Shown: positions 1 to 8,851 of the stretch, piece after piece | Layout: each line of letters starts with the position of its first letter | Position numbering within the stretch: position 1 is the first letter of the stretch | Assembly (NCBI GenBank): GCA_031255275.1 | Contig: JAIRSV010000112.1 | Location: 1-20,558 of the forward strand | Reading direction: 5' to 3' | Length of the DNA: 20,558 nt | Source of the DNA: Proteiniphilum sp. | Lineage (GTDB): Bacteria > Bacteroidota > Bacteroidia > Bacteroidales > Dysgonomonadaceae | Notes under the pieces: model-generated | Told to the model about the DNA's origin: nothing | The model's database searches: none | The model's input: the letters and a program-made list of their open reading frames with translations, nothing else | Translations under genes and position numbers: made by a program

Positions 1-2528
1 CGGAGGTAAAACTCATAAAGCGAATGACCCTCTTCCACCCTGTGCACACCGCTGATATACGGATCAACCGGCAGACGGGTAATCCTGTTTTTCAGGAAAG
101 TAGCGTTGACGCCCAGTTCCAGAGTCCAGTCCCCGGATCGGAGAAGTTTCCCGTTGATGTCGAACTCCATCCCCCGGTTATACATGTTCCCTGCATTTTT
201 GTACGCGGAAATCAACGCGGTAGAAGGTGCCTGTGGAATGCTGAACAACAGGTTGCTCGACTGTCTGTTGAAATATTCTATCGAACCCGACAGGCGGTTT
301 TTGAACAAATCAAATTCCAGCGCCACATCCGTACTGTGCGAAACCTCCCACTGCAAACTCCGGCTGTTCAGCACGGCATGACGGAGGTAACCCGCCTCCA
401 GACCGTTAGGCGCCTGCGCATACAGCGACTGCCAGGCATAATAAGTACCAATATCATCATTGCCCACCTCGCCGTAAGAGAGACGCAGTTTCAACAGATC
501 AACAAACTTCAGCCCTTTCATAAAAGCTTCCTGATCGATACGCCAACCGGCGCCGAAAGAATAAAAAGTCCCCCAGCGGGAATCTTTATAGAAACGGCTC
601 GAACCGTCGCGCCGAACCGAAGCCGACAGAAAGTAACGGTCGTCATAATCATAGTTGAAACGTGCCAGATAGCCTTCCGTCCGGTATCTATGCGTATAAG
701 AGTCGGGGCGACCGGGGGTGGAATAGTTGCCAAATTCATAATTATTGTCGTTGATATTCTGGTCTTGCATGGAACCGCCCAAACGGTTGTACTCATAGCT
801 GTAACTTTCATGTCCTGCCAAAACATCAAAATTGTGTCTGTTGAAGTTTTTGGTATAGGACAGCAACTGGTTGTAAGTCCAGGTCGTAGTGAAAGTATTG
901 GTTTTCGAGGCGCTGCCCGAATTACCGAGTTCGGGATAGACGATACCCGCAGAAGAAGCCAGATAGGAATTGGCGCCGACAGCTCCGTTCAGGGTCAATT
1001 TAAATCCGTCCCAAAAACGTATTTCGGTATAGGCTTTCGCGTTCAACGTATTGCGTTTGTAGCCGTTATAAAGATTTTTCAGTTCAACAACGGGATTATT
1101 GCCACCGATATACGGGCGTGAGGAAGTACTCGTACCGTCATCCATTGAGATACTGTTCCCGAAATCATAGATCGGATTACCGTCGGCATTGCGCATATAA
1201 TCTTTGGTAACAGGATGGTGAACATGAATGGGATAGATCGGCCCGATGTAGCGGGAAAAACGGAAAGGATTGCTGTTGCCACCCGAAGCTTCGTTCTGCT
1301 CGCCTGTCGAACTGCTGATATTTCCCGACAGAGTTCCCCCCACTTTCAGGAAAGGAGTAATCTGTGAATTGACATTCGTATTCATGGTATAACGGTCGAA
1401 TTTCGATCCGACGATATACCCTTCTTCGGTCAGATAACCAACCGACAGGTAGTAATCCGAGGTGTTATTTCCTCCGCTGATGTTCACGCCTGCATCGGTA
1501 CGGTTTCCGATTTGCCGGATAGCCTTCGTCCAGTCGGTATCGCCGTCGTACATGAATATGGCATTCGGGTTGAGTTTACCGTTAGCATCCACTACCTCAT
1601 TGTCCGGAACATTGAAAGGATTATAACCCAAATCGCCGATAATCAGGTTTTCTGCCGCCATCTGTCCGGCCTCAACAGGATCTCTTCCGGCGGTTATATG
1701 CTTATTGCGCCAGCTTTCCCAATAGACCATGAGGTAATCTTCAACGCCAAGCGTCCTGTAATCCTTCGACTGCCGGGCGGTGACCCCCTGACTGATCTTT
1801 ACATTGACCGTCGTACGGTTTTTGTTCCCCGTCTTGGTATTGATCAGCAGCACACCGTTCCCGCCGCGCGCACCGTACAGGGCTGCCGACGAAGCATCCT
1901 TCAGGATAGTCATACTTTCGATGTCATTGGGATTGATACTGCTGATAGCATTGTCATAAGGCATCCCGTTCAGGACAATCAAAGGCGTATTACTCGCCGA
2001 AACCGATCCCAGTCCCCGGATGTAAATACTCGGTTCGGATCCCGGCTGCCCGTTCGCCGTCGAGACCTGTACGCCGGGCGTGGATCCGAGCAAAGCACTC
2101 GTCACATTAGTCAGCGGACGCTCCTCAAATTTTTCGGACTTAATCTGGCTGGCCGCTCCGGTGAAGGAGCTTTTCTTCGCCGCTCCATACGCCACCACAA
2201 GCACCTCGTCCAGCAGCTTCATGTCGTTTTTCAGCACCACGCTGACGAATGATGCGTCACCGAGCCGAATCTCCTGCGTTTCCATCCCCAAAAAGGACAC
2301 TACCAGCGTTTCTGCCCCGACAGGCACATTCAGGGTAAAATCCCCGTCAATATTCGTCACCGTACCGATGCCCGCATCTTTCACGGAAATGATAGCGCCT
2401 GTGACAGGTTCCCCGTCTTCGGCCCCCGATACATTCCCGGTTATTTTTCGTGTCTGCGCCTGCGTCAGCGCAGTCAGCAACAGACCGAAAAACAAAATCA
2501 ATACTCTCTTGTCATAATTTTTAGTCAT
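1..2528 (-). CDS. SusC/RagA-family TonB-linked outer membrane receptor (3' end outside window)
   Basis: About 842 codons are visible and the frame is still open at base 1, so the C-terminal part of the beta-barrel is missing. The start ATG (2526-2528) opens a signal peptide ending TALTQA|QT (cleavage near residue 24). A carboxypeptidase-D-like beta-sandwich follows (roughly residues 27-105, ITGNVSG to SVVLKND), then the linker DEVLVVAYG and a TonB plug containing GVQVSTANGQPGSEPSIYIR and LKDASSAALYGARGGNGVLL, both hallmarks of the SusC family. The rest reads as alternating aromatic barrel strands. Family members import oligosaccharides, peptides or other polymers' fragments together with a SusD lipoprotein; the partner would lie beyond base 1 and is not seen. 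The substrate cannot be told from this sequence. No clear -7/-33 promoter was found in the 118 bases upstream. Family call is certain; role is general. Confidence 0.96.
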   Translation of the reverse strand, partial: MTKNYDKRVLILFFGLLLTALTQAQTRKITGNVSGAEDGEPVTGAIISVKDAGIGTVTNIDGDFTLNVPVGAETLVVSFLGMETQEIRLGDASFVSVVLKNDMKLLDEVLVVAYGAAKKSSFTGAASQIKSEKFEERPLTNVTSALLGSTPGVQVSTANGQPGSEPSIYIRGLGSVSASNTPLIVLNGMPYDNAISSINPNDIESMTILKDASSAALYGARGGNGVLLINTKTGNKNRTTVNVKISQGVTARQSKDYRTLGVEDYLMVYWESWRNKHITAGRDPVEAGQMAAENLIIGDLGYNPFNVPDNEVVDANGKLNPNAIFMYDGDTDWTKAIRQIGNRTDAGVNISGGNNTSDYYLSVGYLTEEGYIVGSKFDRYTMNTNVNSQITPFLKVGGTLSGNISSSTGEQNEASGGNSNPFRFSRYIGPIYPIHVHHPVTKDYMRNADGNPIYDFGNSISMDDGTSTSSRPYIGGNNPVVELKNLYNGYKRNTLNAKAYTEIRFWDGFKLTLNGAVGANSYLASSAGIVYPELGNSGSASKTNTFTTTWTYNQLLSYTKNFNRHNFDVLAGHESYSYEYNRLGGSMQDQNINDNNYEFGNYSTPGRPDSYTHRYRTEGYLARFNYDYDDRYFLSASVRRDGSSRFYKDSRWGTFYSFGAGWRIDQEAFMKGLKFVDLLKLRLSYGEVGNDDIGTYYAWQSLYAQAPNGLEAGYLRHAVLNSRSLQWEVSHSTDVALEFDLFKNRLSGSIEYFNRQSSNLLFSIPQAPSTALISAYKNAGNMYNRGMEFDINGKLLRSGDWTLELGVNATFLKNRITRLPVDPYISGVHRVEEGHSLYEFYL

Positions 2529-2646
2529 AGTCGATAAATTAAAAAGTCAGTGAAATTTTCTATCAGATTATACATACAGTTGCAGCCCTGCACTTGCAGG
2601 ACACACATACAATGCCACTGTGATTTTCCGTACACACGGAGGTTTT
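2529..2646. other. Intergenic gap with two small hairpins
   Basis: This gap separates the M14 peptidase stop from the SusC-like start, both on the minus strand. Two inverted repeats are visible: TCCGT-ACAC-ACGGA (2627-2640), seven bases after the peptidase stop, and CCTGCA-CT-TGCAGG (2587-2600). Neither is followed by a T-run on the minus strand, so they are at best weak termination or mRNA-structure signals. No TAnnTTTG box is evident for the receptor gene, so readthrough from the peptidase gene is possible. Confidence 0.35.
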
Positions 2647-5235
2647 TCACAGTAGCTGCCCAAACAGCACAGCATTCATAAACAGCTTGGATGTACCGTA
2701 CCAGTACATGCGAAAATTCAAGTCGTCGGAAAACACGATGACTTGTCCCTTGCCGTAAGCCTGCGTAATGACAGCCGGAGTATCGGCCATCCTCTTCAGG
2801 TTTTCCCCGGAGATACATCCCGACAGAAGGGGATTTTTCAGGTACGAAACCGGGGAAGCATAAGGATTTTCGGAAACATCGAAGGCTAATGTCCCGTTTT
2901 TGAACAGCGCGATCTCATCCTGTCGGTATCCGTACGCCAGGGGATGAGTATGGTCAAGCCTGCAATTCAGGATAACGCCGTCGACCGCATTACCGGCGTT
3001 AGCCCCCGCACGGGACGCATACGGCTTATAACCGGTGGAATCGCTTTTGAGGACAGGTTTTATTTTTATATCGGTAAGTTTCGCCCTGTTAGTCCAGGCG
3101 TATGCCTTTCCGGAAGCGATCAGGACGCCGCCGTTCTCCACCCAGTCGACGATCCTGTCGACCACCGATTGGGGCAATGTTCGCGCAGGCATTCCGTCGG
3201 CCATCACCAGCACACTGTACTTACTCAGATCCACCCCCGACAGGACGCTACCGTCAATCAGCGTCGGAGACAGGCGGAACCGCCTGCTCAACAGCATCCA
3301 GACCTCTCCCGATTCGGGAATGTCCATTCCCGCGCCGGTAATCACGGCGACTTCAGGCAGGGCGAGCGGTTTGAATGAGGGCGAACCCAGATCGTAATCA
3401 AGCATCAGACCCTGTTTTACGGCATGTACCTCCACGCCGGTCTCCACCGCGAGGCGGTTTATCAGATCAAACAGTTCATCCGGATCCAAAGCCTGGTTCC
3501 GTACGGGAACCAGCACGGTTCCGTAACCGAAATGAAGCGTTTGCGAGCCGGCGGGACAGGTAAACGGTTTAGTCCCCGCCTTGACGATAAGGCTGCTCTT
3601 GAGAAGCTCCGTCACCAAAACGGACGAATAATACTGGGTACTTTCGAAGAGATAGGCAATGGTGCTTTTCCCGCCGTTCACCCTTCCGGGAACAAACACC
3701 GGACGGTCGATTTTTTCGCCCAGCAGTCCGGCGACGCTTCCCAGTCCGTCGCACTGCAGATTATAAGCGTGCGGAAACGTCCAGGTCGAAATATCGTAGA
3801 ATGTACTGTCGGCATATTCGGTCACATTTTCCATCAGGGTTTTGACCATCGACGGGTATTTCTGACTGACCGGAATAACATACGAAGTCTCCGGCGAATA
3901 TTCGTTTCCGTTGACGGTTTGCTTTTTTGAAAGGCGATACACATCAATACGGTGCCGCCTCATATTCTCGATGAAGTGATACGCTATGGCGTGGGAACCG
4001 CGGGCATTGAACACATATCCCTGAATCCGTTCTTTTTGCGCCTCCTTCCGCACATCACGATAATAATTCCGCCGGTATTCGAGCAACTCCCTTTTCATGG
4101 CCAAAGCCCCCTGCACGACGGATATTCCGGAAAAAGCCTGATTGCGTACCGTCGACGCGAACGACATGTTTCCGTGATTACGGGTCGGACGCAGGTGTCC
4201 GCGGGAAGCCAGCTGTTCGAAAAGAATACAGACAGACCCGTGGATGTCGCCATAGGACGCGCCTTTCCCGTAATAATAATCATCGTATCCTTCTTTGGAA
4301 TAATAGAGCGTCCCGATCCCGTCCAGCGCCTGCGCGCAATAGCCTGTCAAGCGGCCCGTCAGGTGCTGATTCGACTGAGGCGTCAGCGGATGAGTCCGTT
4401 CCGGATGTCCGGGGCTGAAATAATAGGCTTTGTCGCCGCCCTGTTCGTGGAAATCGCAAACCACGTTGGGCATCCATTCAAAATACATTTCAAGCGCGTT
4501 TTGTCCTTCGGGATGCTGCGCCATCAGCCAGTCACGGTTGCAGTCCGCCCAGTAGTGATTGGTACGGCTGCTGGGCCAGGGTTCCGCAAATTCTCTGGAA
4601 TCGAGGTTGGCCACGTCCGGGAAACTGCGGGATGAGTTGACCCAGGACGCAAACCGGTTGATACCGTCGGGATTCAGTCCGGGCGTCAGCACAAGAATCA
4701 CGTTATCCAGCAGATTTTCGATTTCGGCGCCTTCCAGGGCGGCGAAAAAGTAGGCCAGGACGAGGGAAGAATTGACACCGGAAGGTTCATTCCCGTGAAT
4801 GGAATACATCAGGTTTACCACGACCGGCATTTTTTCCGTATCCGGTTCGCCGGAAACATTTGTATCGGCCTGTCTGAGATGTTCCTGCCGGATATTTTCC
4901 AGATTCAGCTGATTCTTTTCCGAAGTGATTGTTACCTGGATGAAGGGACGGAACTGGTTCGTCCGTCCGAACTGCTTGACGGAGACTCTTCCGGAAGCGG
5001 CTTCCAGCGCCTTCATATAATCCAGGACATTGTTCCAGTCGGCATGTTGCTGTCCGATTTCAAAGCCAAGTACGGACTTCGGAAGCGGAATCTGCGGATT
5101 GAATGACCGGTCACCTTCGGGAATAAAATATTCGATACCGTGGGGGTAATCGTCCTGTCTGATTTGGGCGAAAGCGCTCCGGCTGACAAATGCAAACAGG
5201 GCGAAAACAAACAGGATGTTCAAAAATTTTCTCAT
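2647..5235 (-). CDS. Secreted M14-family zinc carboxypeptidase
   Basis: An 862-residue exported peptidase. The signal peptide (residues 1-23, ending AFA|Q) directs it to the periplasm or outside. The M14 zinc site is visible: HxxE as H147-G-N-E150, the third ligand H263 in CDFHEQG, and a likely catalytic Glu340 in ILFEQ. NPDG (188-191) and the Arg/Asn-rich stretch CNRDW (232-236) also fit the family. The catalytic domain takes about residues 50-370. The long C-terminal part (about 630-862) reads VAVITGAGMD... and SVLVMADG..., with alternating hydrophobic strands like the class I glutamine-amidotransferase-like domain found at the end of many Bacteroidota M14 proteins; no catalytic Cys nucleophile elbow was recognised there. 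Cleavage specificity is unknown. It follows the Ntn hydrolase gene by 42 bases on the same strand, so the two are probably cotranscribed. Confidence 0.93.
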   Translation of the reverse strand: MRKFLNILFVFALFAFVSRSAFAQIRQDDYPHGIEYFIPEGDRSFNPQIPLPKSVLGFEIGQQHADWNNVLDYMKALEAASGRVSVKQFGRTNQFRPFIQVTITSEKNQLNLENIRQEHLRQADTNVSGEPDTEKMPVVVNLMYSIHGNEPSGVNSSLVLAYFFAALEGAEIENLLDNVILVLTPGLNPDGINRFASWVNSSRSFPDVANLDSREFAEPWPSSRTNHYWADCNRDWLMAQHPEGQNALEMYFEWMPNVVCDFHEQGGDKAYYFSPGHPERTHPLTPQSNQHLTGRLTGYCAQALDGIGTLYYSKEGYDDYYYGKGASYGDIHGSVCILFEQLASRGHLRPTRNHGNMSFASTVRNQAFSGISVVQGALAMKRELLEYRRNYYRDVRKEAQKERIQGYVFNARGSHAIAYHFIENMRRHRIDVYRLSKKQTVNGNEYSPETSYVIPVSQKYPSMVKTLMENVTEYADSTFYDISTWTFPHAYNLQCDGLGSVAGLLGEKIDRPVFVPGRVNGGKSTIAYLFESTQYYSSVLVTELLKSSLIVKAGTKPFTCPAGSQTLHFGYGTVLVPVRNQALDPDELFDLINRLAVETGVEVHAVKQGLMLDYDLGSPSFKPLALPEVAVITGAGMDIPESGEVWMLLSRRFRLSPTLIDGSVLSGVDLSKYSVLVMADGMPARTLPQSVVDRIVDWVENGGVLIASGKAYAWTNRAKLTDIKIKPVLKSDSTGYKPYASRAGANAGNAVDGVILNCRLDHTHPLAYGYRQDEIALFKNGTLAFDVSENPYASPVSYLKNPLLSGCISGENLKRMADTPAVITQAYGKGQVIVFSDDLNFRMYWYGTSKLFMNAVLFGQLL

Positions 5236-5277
5236 AAAATACGAAGTTAAGGTTTGTGCAGTGTTCGTTACAGGATT

Positions 5278-6489
5278 TTATTTCAACTGTGGCCAGGAAC
5301 TTTCGACCAGGTCGCAAACGGATTTGCCGAGTATTTTTATTCCGGCCGCATCCGGCTTGCCTGCCTGACGCCATTTATCAATCAGCGGATCGGTCATTTT
5401 GAAGATACGGTCTTCAACGGGCGCCAGTTGCTGCATATACCCCGTTCCTTCCGCGTTGAAGACTTTCGAGAAATGAAGGTAATTTTCTCCGTGTCCCCTT
5501 TCCACATTATATAAGGTAGCTTTTAAGGCCAGCGCCATATCGCAGATTTTCGCGGTGTATTCGCCCTCCGTCCGCATCAGAAGCGAGGGATTATCCCGTC
5601 CGGCCGCTACCCAGGCGGGCATGGCTACCGAACAGGGAGGATACCCGAGAGCAGTCCACAAGGTTGTCAGCGCCGGATTTTCTCCCTTCTTCACGCCCTG
5701 TATCACCGTAGCGCTTGCCGTGGATTTGCGGGCAATCAGGTCGCTGTCATAAATATAGGATCCGAACAGGTTCATCGCCTCCGCGCTGGTGTAGTCAACA
5801 TCCGTAAGAGAGTGATAGTAGCAGCGGGACAGATTATTGAATATCCACCGGGGCGAAAAATCTTTGGATGGCAATTGCCCGGATACCTGTCGCCAGGCGC
5901 TCTGATAACGGATATAACCCTCACCTTTATCATAAAAACCGGTATAGGAGAAATTGGTATAAACGAGACAGCCGTTTGGGGCTGTGGCCGGATCGTTGAC
6001 GTCCAGCATCCGGTAACCGTCGACGTCGGTTTCAAAATAAGCAGCGTTTCCTTCCGCGTCGATGACGCCGAAGTTTGCTTCCACGTTCAGCGGTCGCGAC
6101 AGGGTGTCGAGGAAATTGATGAAGTCGGGGATATTCCTGCAAACCGACAGGGCTTTCCGCATCAGCGAGCCGTTGTTTGAAGCTATCCGCTGTTCGGTGA
6201 GATTATAGGAGAGGGTATTCATTATCGAAAAACCTTCCGAGTTTGTGCCTGCCCAGATACTGGCCCGGTCTTCGTCGGTGGCCGTATTGCGTGCAATACC
6301 CAGGTAAGGGTAGCCGTTTTTATCCGAGTAAATCAAACTGTGATTGGGATTGTCCGTATCGCTGTTTTTCCACATCAGGGGACGTCCGTCTTTCGTTGCT
6401 TTTCCGGATAGAATAACGGTCGTACAGGCGAATACCGGCGCTGCCTCACAGCTAAATAAAAGGATTAATAAGGTGTAAATGTGCTTCAT
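5278..6489 (-). CDS. Secreted Ntn-hydrolase, C45/C69-type linear amide or dipeptide hydrolase
   Basis: A 403-residue exported protein. The signal peptide ends PVFA| and the next residue is Cys22 (CTTVILSGKATKDGRPLMWK), the N-terminal nucleophile signature of the C45/C69 and acyl-CoA:6-APA acyltransferase group. In that group the mature N-terminal Cys attacks amide bonds (dipeptides, N-acyl amides, beta-lactam precursors, bile-salt conjugates in relatives). Here signal peptidase cleavage alone would expose it, without autocatalytic processing. The pattern WAGTNSEGFSIMNTLSYNL (about 79-98) matches the family's second core strand and its Asn/Gly residues. VFAC also loosely resembles a lipobox, so lipidation of Cys22 is an alternative that would block this nucleophile; the CTT...KATKDG context favours the catalytic reading. 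Substrate is not predictable. It heads a likely operon with the M14 peptidase. Confidence 0.85.
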   Translation of the reverse strand: MKHIYTLLILLFSCEAAPVFACTTVILSGKATKDGRPLMWKNSDTDNPNHSLIYSDKNGYPYLGIARNTATDEDRASIWAGTNSEGFSIMNTLSYNLTEQRIASNNGSLMRKALSVCRNIPDFINFLDTLSRPLNVEANFGVIDAEGNAAYFETDVDGYRMLDVNDPATAPNGCLVYTNFSYTGFYDKGEGYIRYQSAWRQVSGQLPSKDFSPRWIFNNLSRCYYHSLTDVDYTSAEAMNLFGSYIYDSDLIARKSTASATVIQGVKKGENPALTTLWTALGYPPCSVAMPAWVAAGRDNPSLLMRTEGEYTAKICDMALALKATLYNVERGHGENYLHFSKVFNAEGTGYMQQLAPVEDRIFKMTDPLIDKWRQAGKPDAAGIKILGKSVCDLVESSWPQLK

Positions 6490-6498
6490 ATTTCTATA

Positions 6499-6531
6499 TT
6501 TTTACTATTACGGCCGTAAAAATAGTAAAAA
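6499..6531. repeat. 11-bp perfect inverted repeat overlapping the -7 box (possible operator)
   Basis: Arms TTTTTACTATT (6499-6509) and AATAGTAAAAA (6521-6531) are exact reverse complements around an 11-base spacer. A second perfect palindrome, TTACGGCCGTAA (6508-6519), sits in the centre. The whole lies 9-42 bases before the Ntn hydrolase start and covers its proposed -7 box. Placement suggests a repressor operator; an mRNA leader hairpin is the alternative. Confidence 0.5.
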
Positions 6532-6549
6532 GTTCTCACCCGACACAAA
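6517..6549 (-). promoter_or_regulatory. Probable promoter of the Ntn hydrolase gene
   Basis: Read on the minus strand, TTTG (6549-6546) is followed after 21 bases by TATTTTTA (6524-6517), which matches the Bacteroides -33 TTTG and -7 TAnnTTTG pattern except for the last base. It would give a leader of only about 20 bases. The -7 box lies inside an inverted repeat. Confidence 0.45.
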
Positions 6550-6625
6550 AAAAATCTGACGAATTTGACAGAACGACAGCTTTTCCTGTCCGGAAGCCGG
6601 CCGGGGACGGAGGATAGGTGTCTGT

Positions 6626-6645
6626 CTGTCAGCGATAGCTGACAG
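6626..6645 (-). terminator. 8-bp hairpin downstream of engB
   Basis: CTGTCAGC-GATA-GCTGACAG is a perfect 8-bp stem with a 4-base loop, 33 bases after the engB stop on the minus strand. It lacks a following T-run, so termination is likely but not certain; it could equally be an mRNA 3'-end stabiliser or a site for the gene downstream. Confidence 0.5.
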
Positions 6646-6678
6646 AAGGTTAAATTTATGGGGATTTGTTTCTTTCCG

Positions 6679-7293
6679 TTAACCCCGGGCGGAGGAGGAC
6701 AGGTGCCGGTTGACGGTGTCGATATAGCTGAGCAGTTCATCCCTGCCCTGTCCTTTTCCGGAGGATGTGACGAAAACGGGAGGGAGTTCTTCCCAGGTTT
6801 CCAGCAGTTTTTCCTTATAAGCGTCTACGTTCTGCTGCAGCCGTCCGGAGCCAAGTTTGTCGGCTTTGGTGAAGACGATGGAAAACGGTATGCCATGTCT
6901 GCCCAGCCATTCCGTAAACTCAAGGTCGATCCGCTGTGCTTCGTGACGCGAATCGATCAGGACGAACAGACTGGTCATCGACTCCCGTTCCAGTATGTAA
7001 TTTTCGATAATCCGGCGGAGTTTTTCGCGCCCTTCCCTGCCGTGGCGCGCGTAACCGTAGCCCGGCAGATCTACCAGATACCACTCGTCATTGATCAGAA
7101 AATGGTTGATCAGCATGGTCTTTCCCGGGGTGGACGAGGTCATGGCCAGTCCCTTGCGGCCGGTCAGCATATTGATGAGTGATGATTTTCCCACGTTTGA
7201 CCGGCCGATAAAGGCGTATTCCGGTTTCCCGTCCTGCGGGCATAGGCGGTAATCACTGTTGCTTATCGTGAATTCTGCTTTTTTTATAATCAT
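6679..7293 (-). CDS. engB: Ribosome biogenesis GTP-binding protein EngB (YsxC/YihA)
   Basis: A 204-residue small GTPase of the TrmE-Era-EngA-EngB-Septin group, needed for assembly of the large ribosomal subunit in species studied. All G motifs are present: G1 GRSNVGKSS (30-38), G2 Thr55 in TSSTPGKT, G3 DLPGYGYA (75-82), G4 TKAD (142-145) and G5 around VTSSGKG (about 172-179). Length is normal for the family. The frame is open far upstream (to 7725), but that part is antisense-frame noise inside the symporter; the true start is MIIKKAEF at 7293, where homology begins. This ATG overlaps the symporter stop as ATGA, indicating translational coupling. A hairpin follows the gene. Confidence 0.96.
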   Translation of the reverse strand: MIIKKAEFTISNSDYRLCPQDGKPEYAFIGRSNVGKSSLINMLTGRKGLAMTSSTPGKTMLINHFLINDEWYLVDLPGYGYARHGREGREKLRRIIENYILERESMTSLFVLIDSRHEAQRIDLEFTEWLGRHGIPFSIVFTKADKLGSGRLQQNVDAYKEKLLETWEELPPVFVTSSGKGQGRDELLSYIDTVNRHLSSSARG

Positions 7294-8780
7294 ACGTTTT
7301 GTTTGGTGTGTGGTGTGAGGCGCGGCTGACGCGGGCGAATCGTCCAAAGTCCCAGGCCGGTCAGCAGCGCGTTCAGCAGCAGCAGCTCGTATCCTACCCG
7401 GTAGCCGAACCATTGCTGCAATGCCGCCTCGATCGCCAGACAGAGTGCCGGCGCTGCAACGGCTACATACGGTACGCGTTTGTCCGCCGGCTTCACCCCG
7501 GTATAGAGTCCCGAGAGGTAGAGTCCGAGCAGGGGGCCGTAGGTATAGGAGGCGAGCTTGTAGATGGCGGTGATGATACTGTCTGATCCCGCGGCTTTTA
7601 TCAGCAGGATGACCAGCACGAATACCGCACTGATCCCCATGTGCACGAACTGCCGGGTTTTGATGTCTTTCCGCTCCTGTTTCCCGGTCGGCGAGAGGGA
7701 TCGCATATCCAGAATGTCTACGCAAAATGAAGTGGTCAGGGCAGTCAGGGCAGAGTCCGCACTCGAAAATGCTGCTGCTGCAATCCCTACGATGAATATG
7801 CCTAACGTTAACTGTCCGAGGTGTCCGCTTGCGATCGCCGGCAGGATGTTGTCGGCCGCCGCAGGCAGGGCGATACCGTTTTGCTCTGCATAGGTCAGCA
7901 GCAGCACGCCCAGCGAAAGGAACAGGAGGTTGACGGGGGCAAATGCCATTCCGTACGATATTACATTCTTTTGGGCGTCACGGAGCGTACGGATAGTCAG
8001 GTTTTTTTGCATCTGATCCTGGTCGAGTCCCGTCATCACGATCGTGATAAACATTCCGCTGAAAAACTGTTTGAAGAAATTCTGCGTACTTGCCCAGTCG
8101 TCAAACACGAAGATGCGCGAGTGCGGACTTTCGGCCACCGTCCGTACTACTCCGCCGAAGTCCAGATTCATCCGCACGGCTACCTGCCACACGATGAGCA
8201 CCAGGGCGGTGAGGAAGAGCAGCGTTTGCAGCCAGTCAGTCCAGATGATCGTCCCGATGCCGCTCTTGTGACTGTAAAGCCAGATGATCAGGATGATCCC
8301 CGTCACCGTCGCGACAAAAGGGACTCCCCAAGCGTCGAATACCAGCGTCTGGAGGATGAATGCCACCAGGTAGAGCCGCGCTGCCGCGCCGACGGTCTTC
8401 GAGAGGAGGAAGAACCATGCCCCCGTCCGGTAAGTCTTCGGCCCGTAGCGCTGATCGAGGTAACCGTAAATCGTTGTCAGGTTCAGGCGGTAGTAGAGCG
8501 GCAGCAGTACGCGGGCGATCACCAGGTAACCGAAGAAAAAGCCGAGAGCCATTTGCATATAAGTCATATCCTGACTGCGCACCATCCCGGGGACGGAGAC
8601 GAACGTCACGCCGGAGATGGAAGTGCCGACCATCGCTACAGCGACCACATACCATTTCGAGGATCTGTTGGCCCGGAAAAAGGTATCGTTACCCGCACCC
8701 TTCCGGCTTGTGATCCGGGAGATGAGCATCAGTACGCCGAAGTAGGCAAGGAGTATCGTCAGAATAAAAGAGGACTGCAT
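7290..8780 (-). CDS. Sodium:solute symporter (SSS family)
   Basis: A 496-residue inner-membrane transporter with about a dozen hydrophobic segments and no cleavable signal peptide. The N-terminal helix, then SSKWYVVAVAMVGTSISGVTF (a family-typical TM2 with Ser/Thr/Gly bends), the LDQRYG loop, and the conserved AAAAFSSADSALTALTTSF stretch (about residues 333-352), whose Ser/Ala/Asp pattern contributes to the Na+ site in this family, all support the call. Such proteins couple Na+ influx to uptake of sugars, amino acids, carboxylates, vitamins or sialic acid; no feature here identifies the solute. Its stop codon overlaps the engB start, so transporter and GTPase share a transcript, probably a placement of convenience rather than of function. 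A perfect TAnnTTTG box lies about 70 bases upstream. Confidence 0.95.
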   Translation of the reverse strand: MQSSFILTILLAYFGVLMLISRITSRKGAGNDTFFRANRSSKWYVVAVAMVGTSISGVTFVSVPGMVRSQDMTYMQMALGFFFGYLVIARVLLPLYYRLNLTTIYGYLDQRYGPKTYRTGAWFFLLSKTVGAAARLYLVAFILQTLVFDAWGVPFVATVTGIILIIWLYSHKSGIGTIIWTDWLQTLLFLTALVLIVWQVAVRMNLDFGGVVRTVAESPHSRIFVFDDWASTQNFFKQFFSGMFITIVMTGLDQDQMQKNLTIRTLRDAQKNVISYGMAFAPVNLLFLSLGVLLLTYAEQNGIALPAAADNILPAIASGHLGQLTLGIFIVGIAAAAFSSADSALTALTTSFCVDILDMRSLSPTGKQERKDIKTRQFVHMGISAVFVLVILLIKAAGSDSIITAIYKLASYTYGPLLGLYLSGLYTGVKPADKRVPYVAVAAPALCLAIEAALQQWFGYRVGYELLLLNALLTGLGLWTIRPRQPRLTPHTKQNV

Positions 8781-8851
8781 AATAGCTTCATACGGTTTCC
8801 GGACAGACAGTTAAAAGTCTGGTTCGGAACAGGGTTCAATTTTTTCGGGTG

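Noticed and set aside
24..1121. 365-codon plus-strand open frame opposite the SusC-like gene
   Set aside because: It is antisense to a clear SusC-family coding sequence, has no recognisable domain and reads as low-order Ile/Val/Arg-rich shadow protein.
7294..7725. N-terminal extension of EngB by 144 codons in the same frame
   Set aside because: The extension lies within the symporter gene and shows no homology; EngB proteins are about 200 residues and begin just before the G domain, as MIIKKAEF does.
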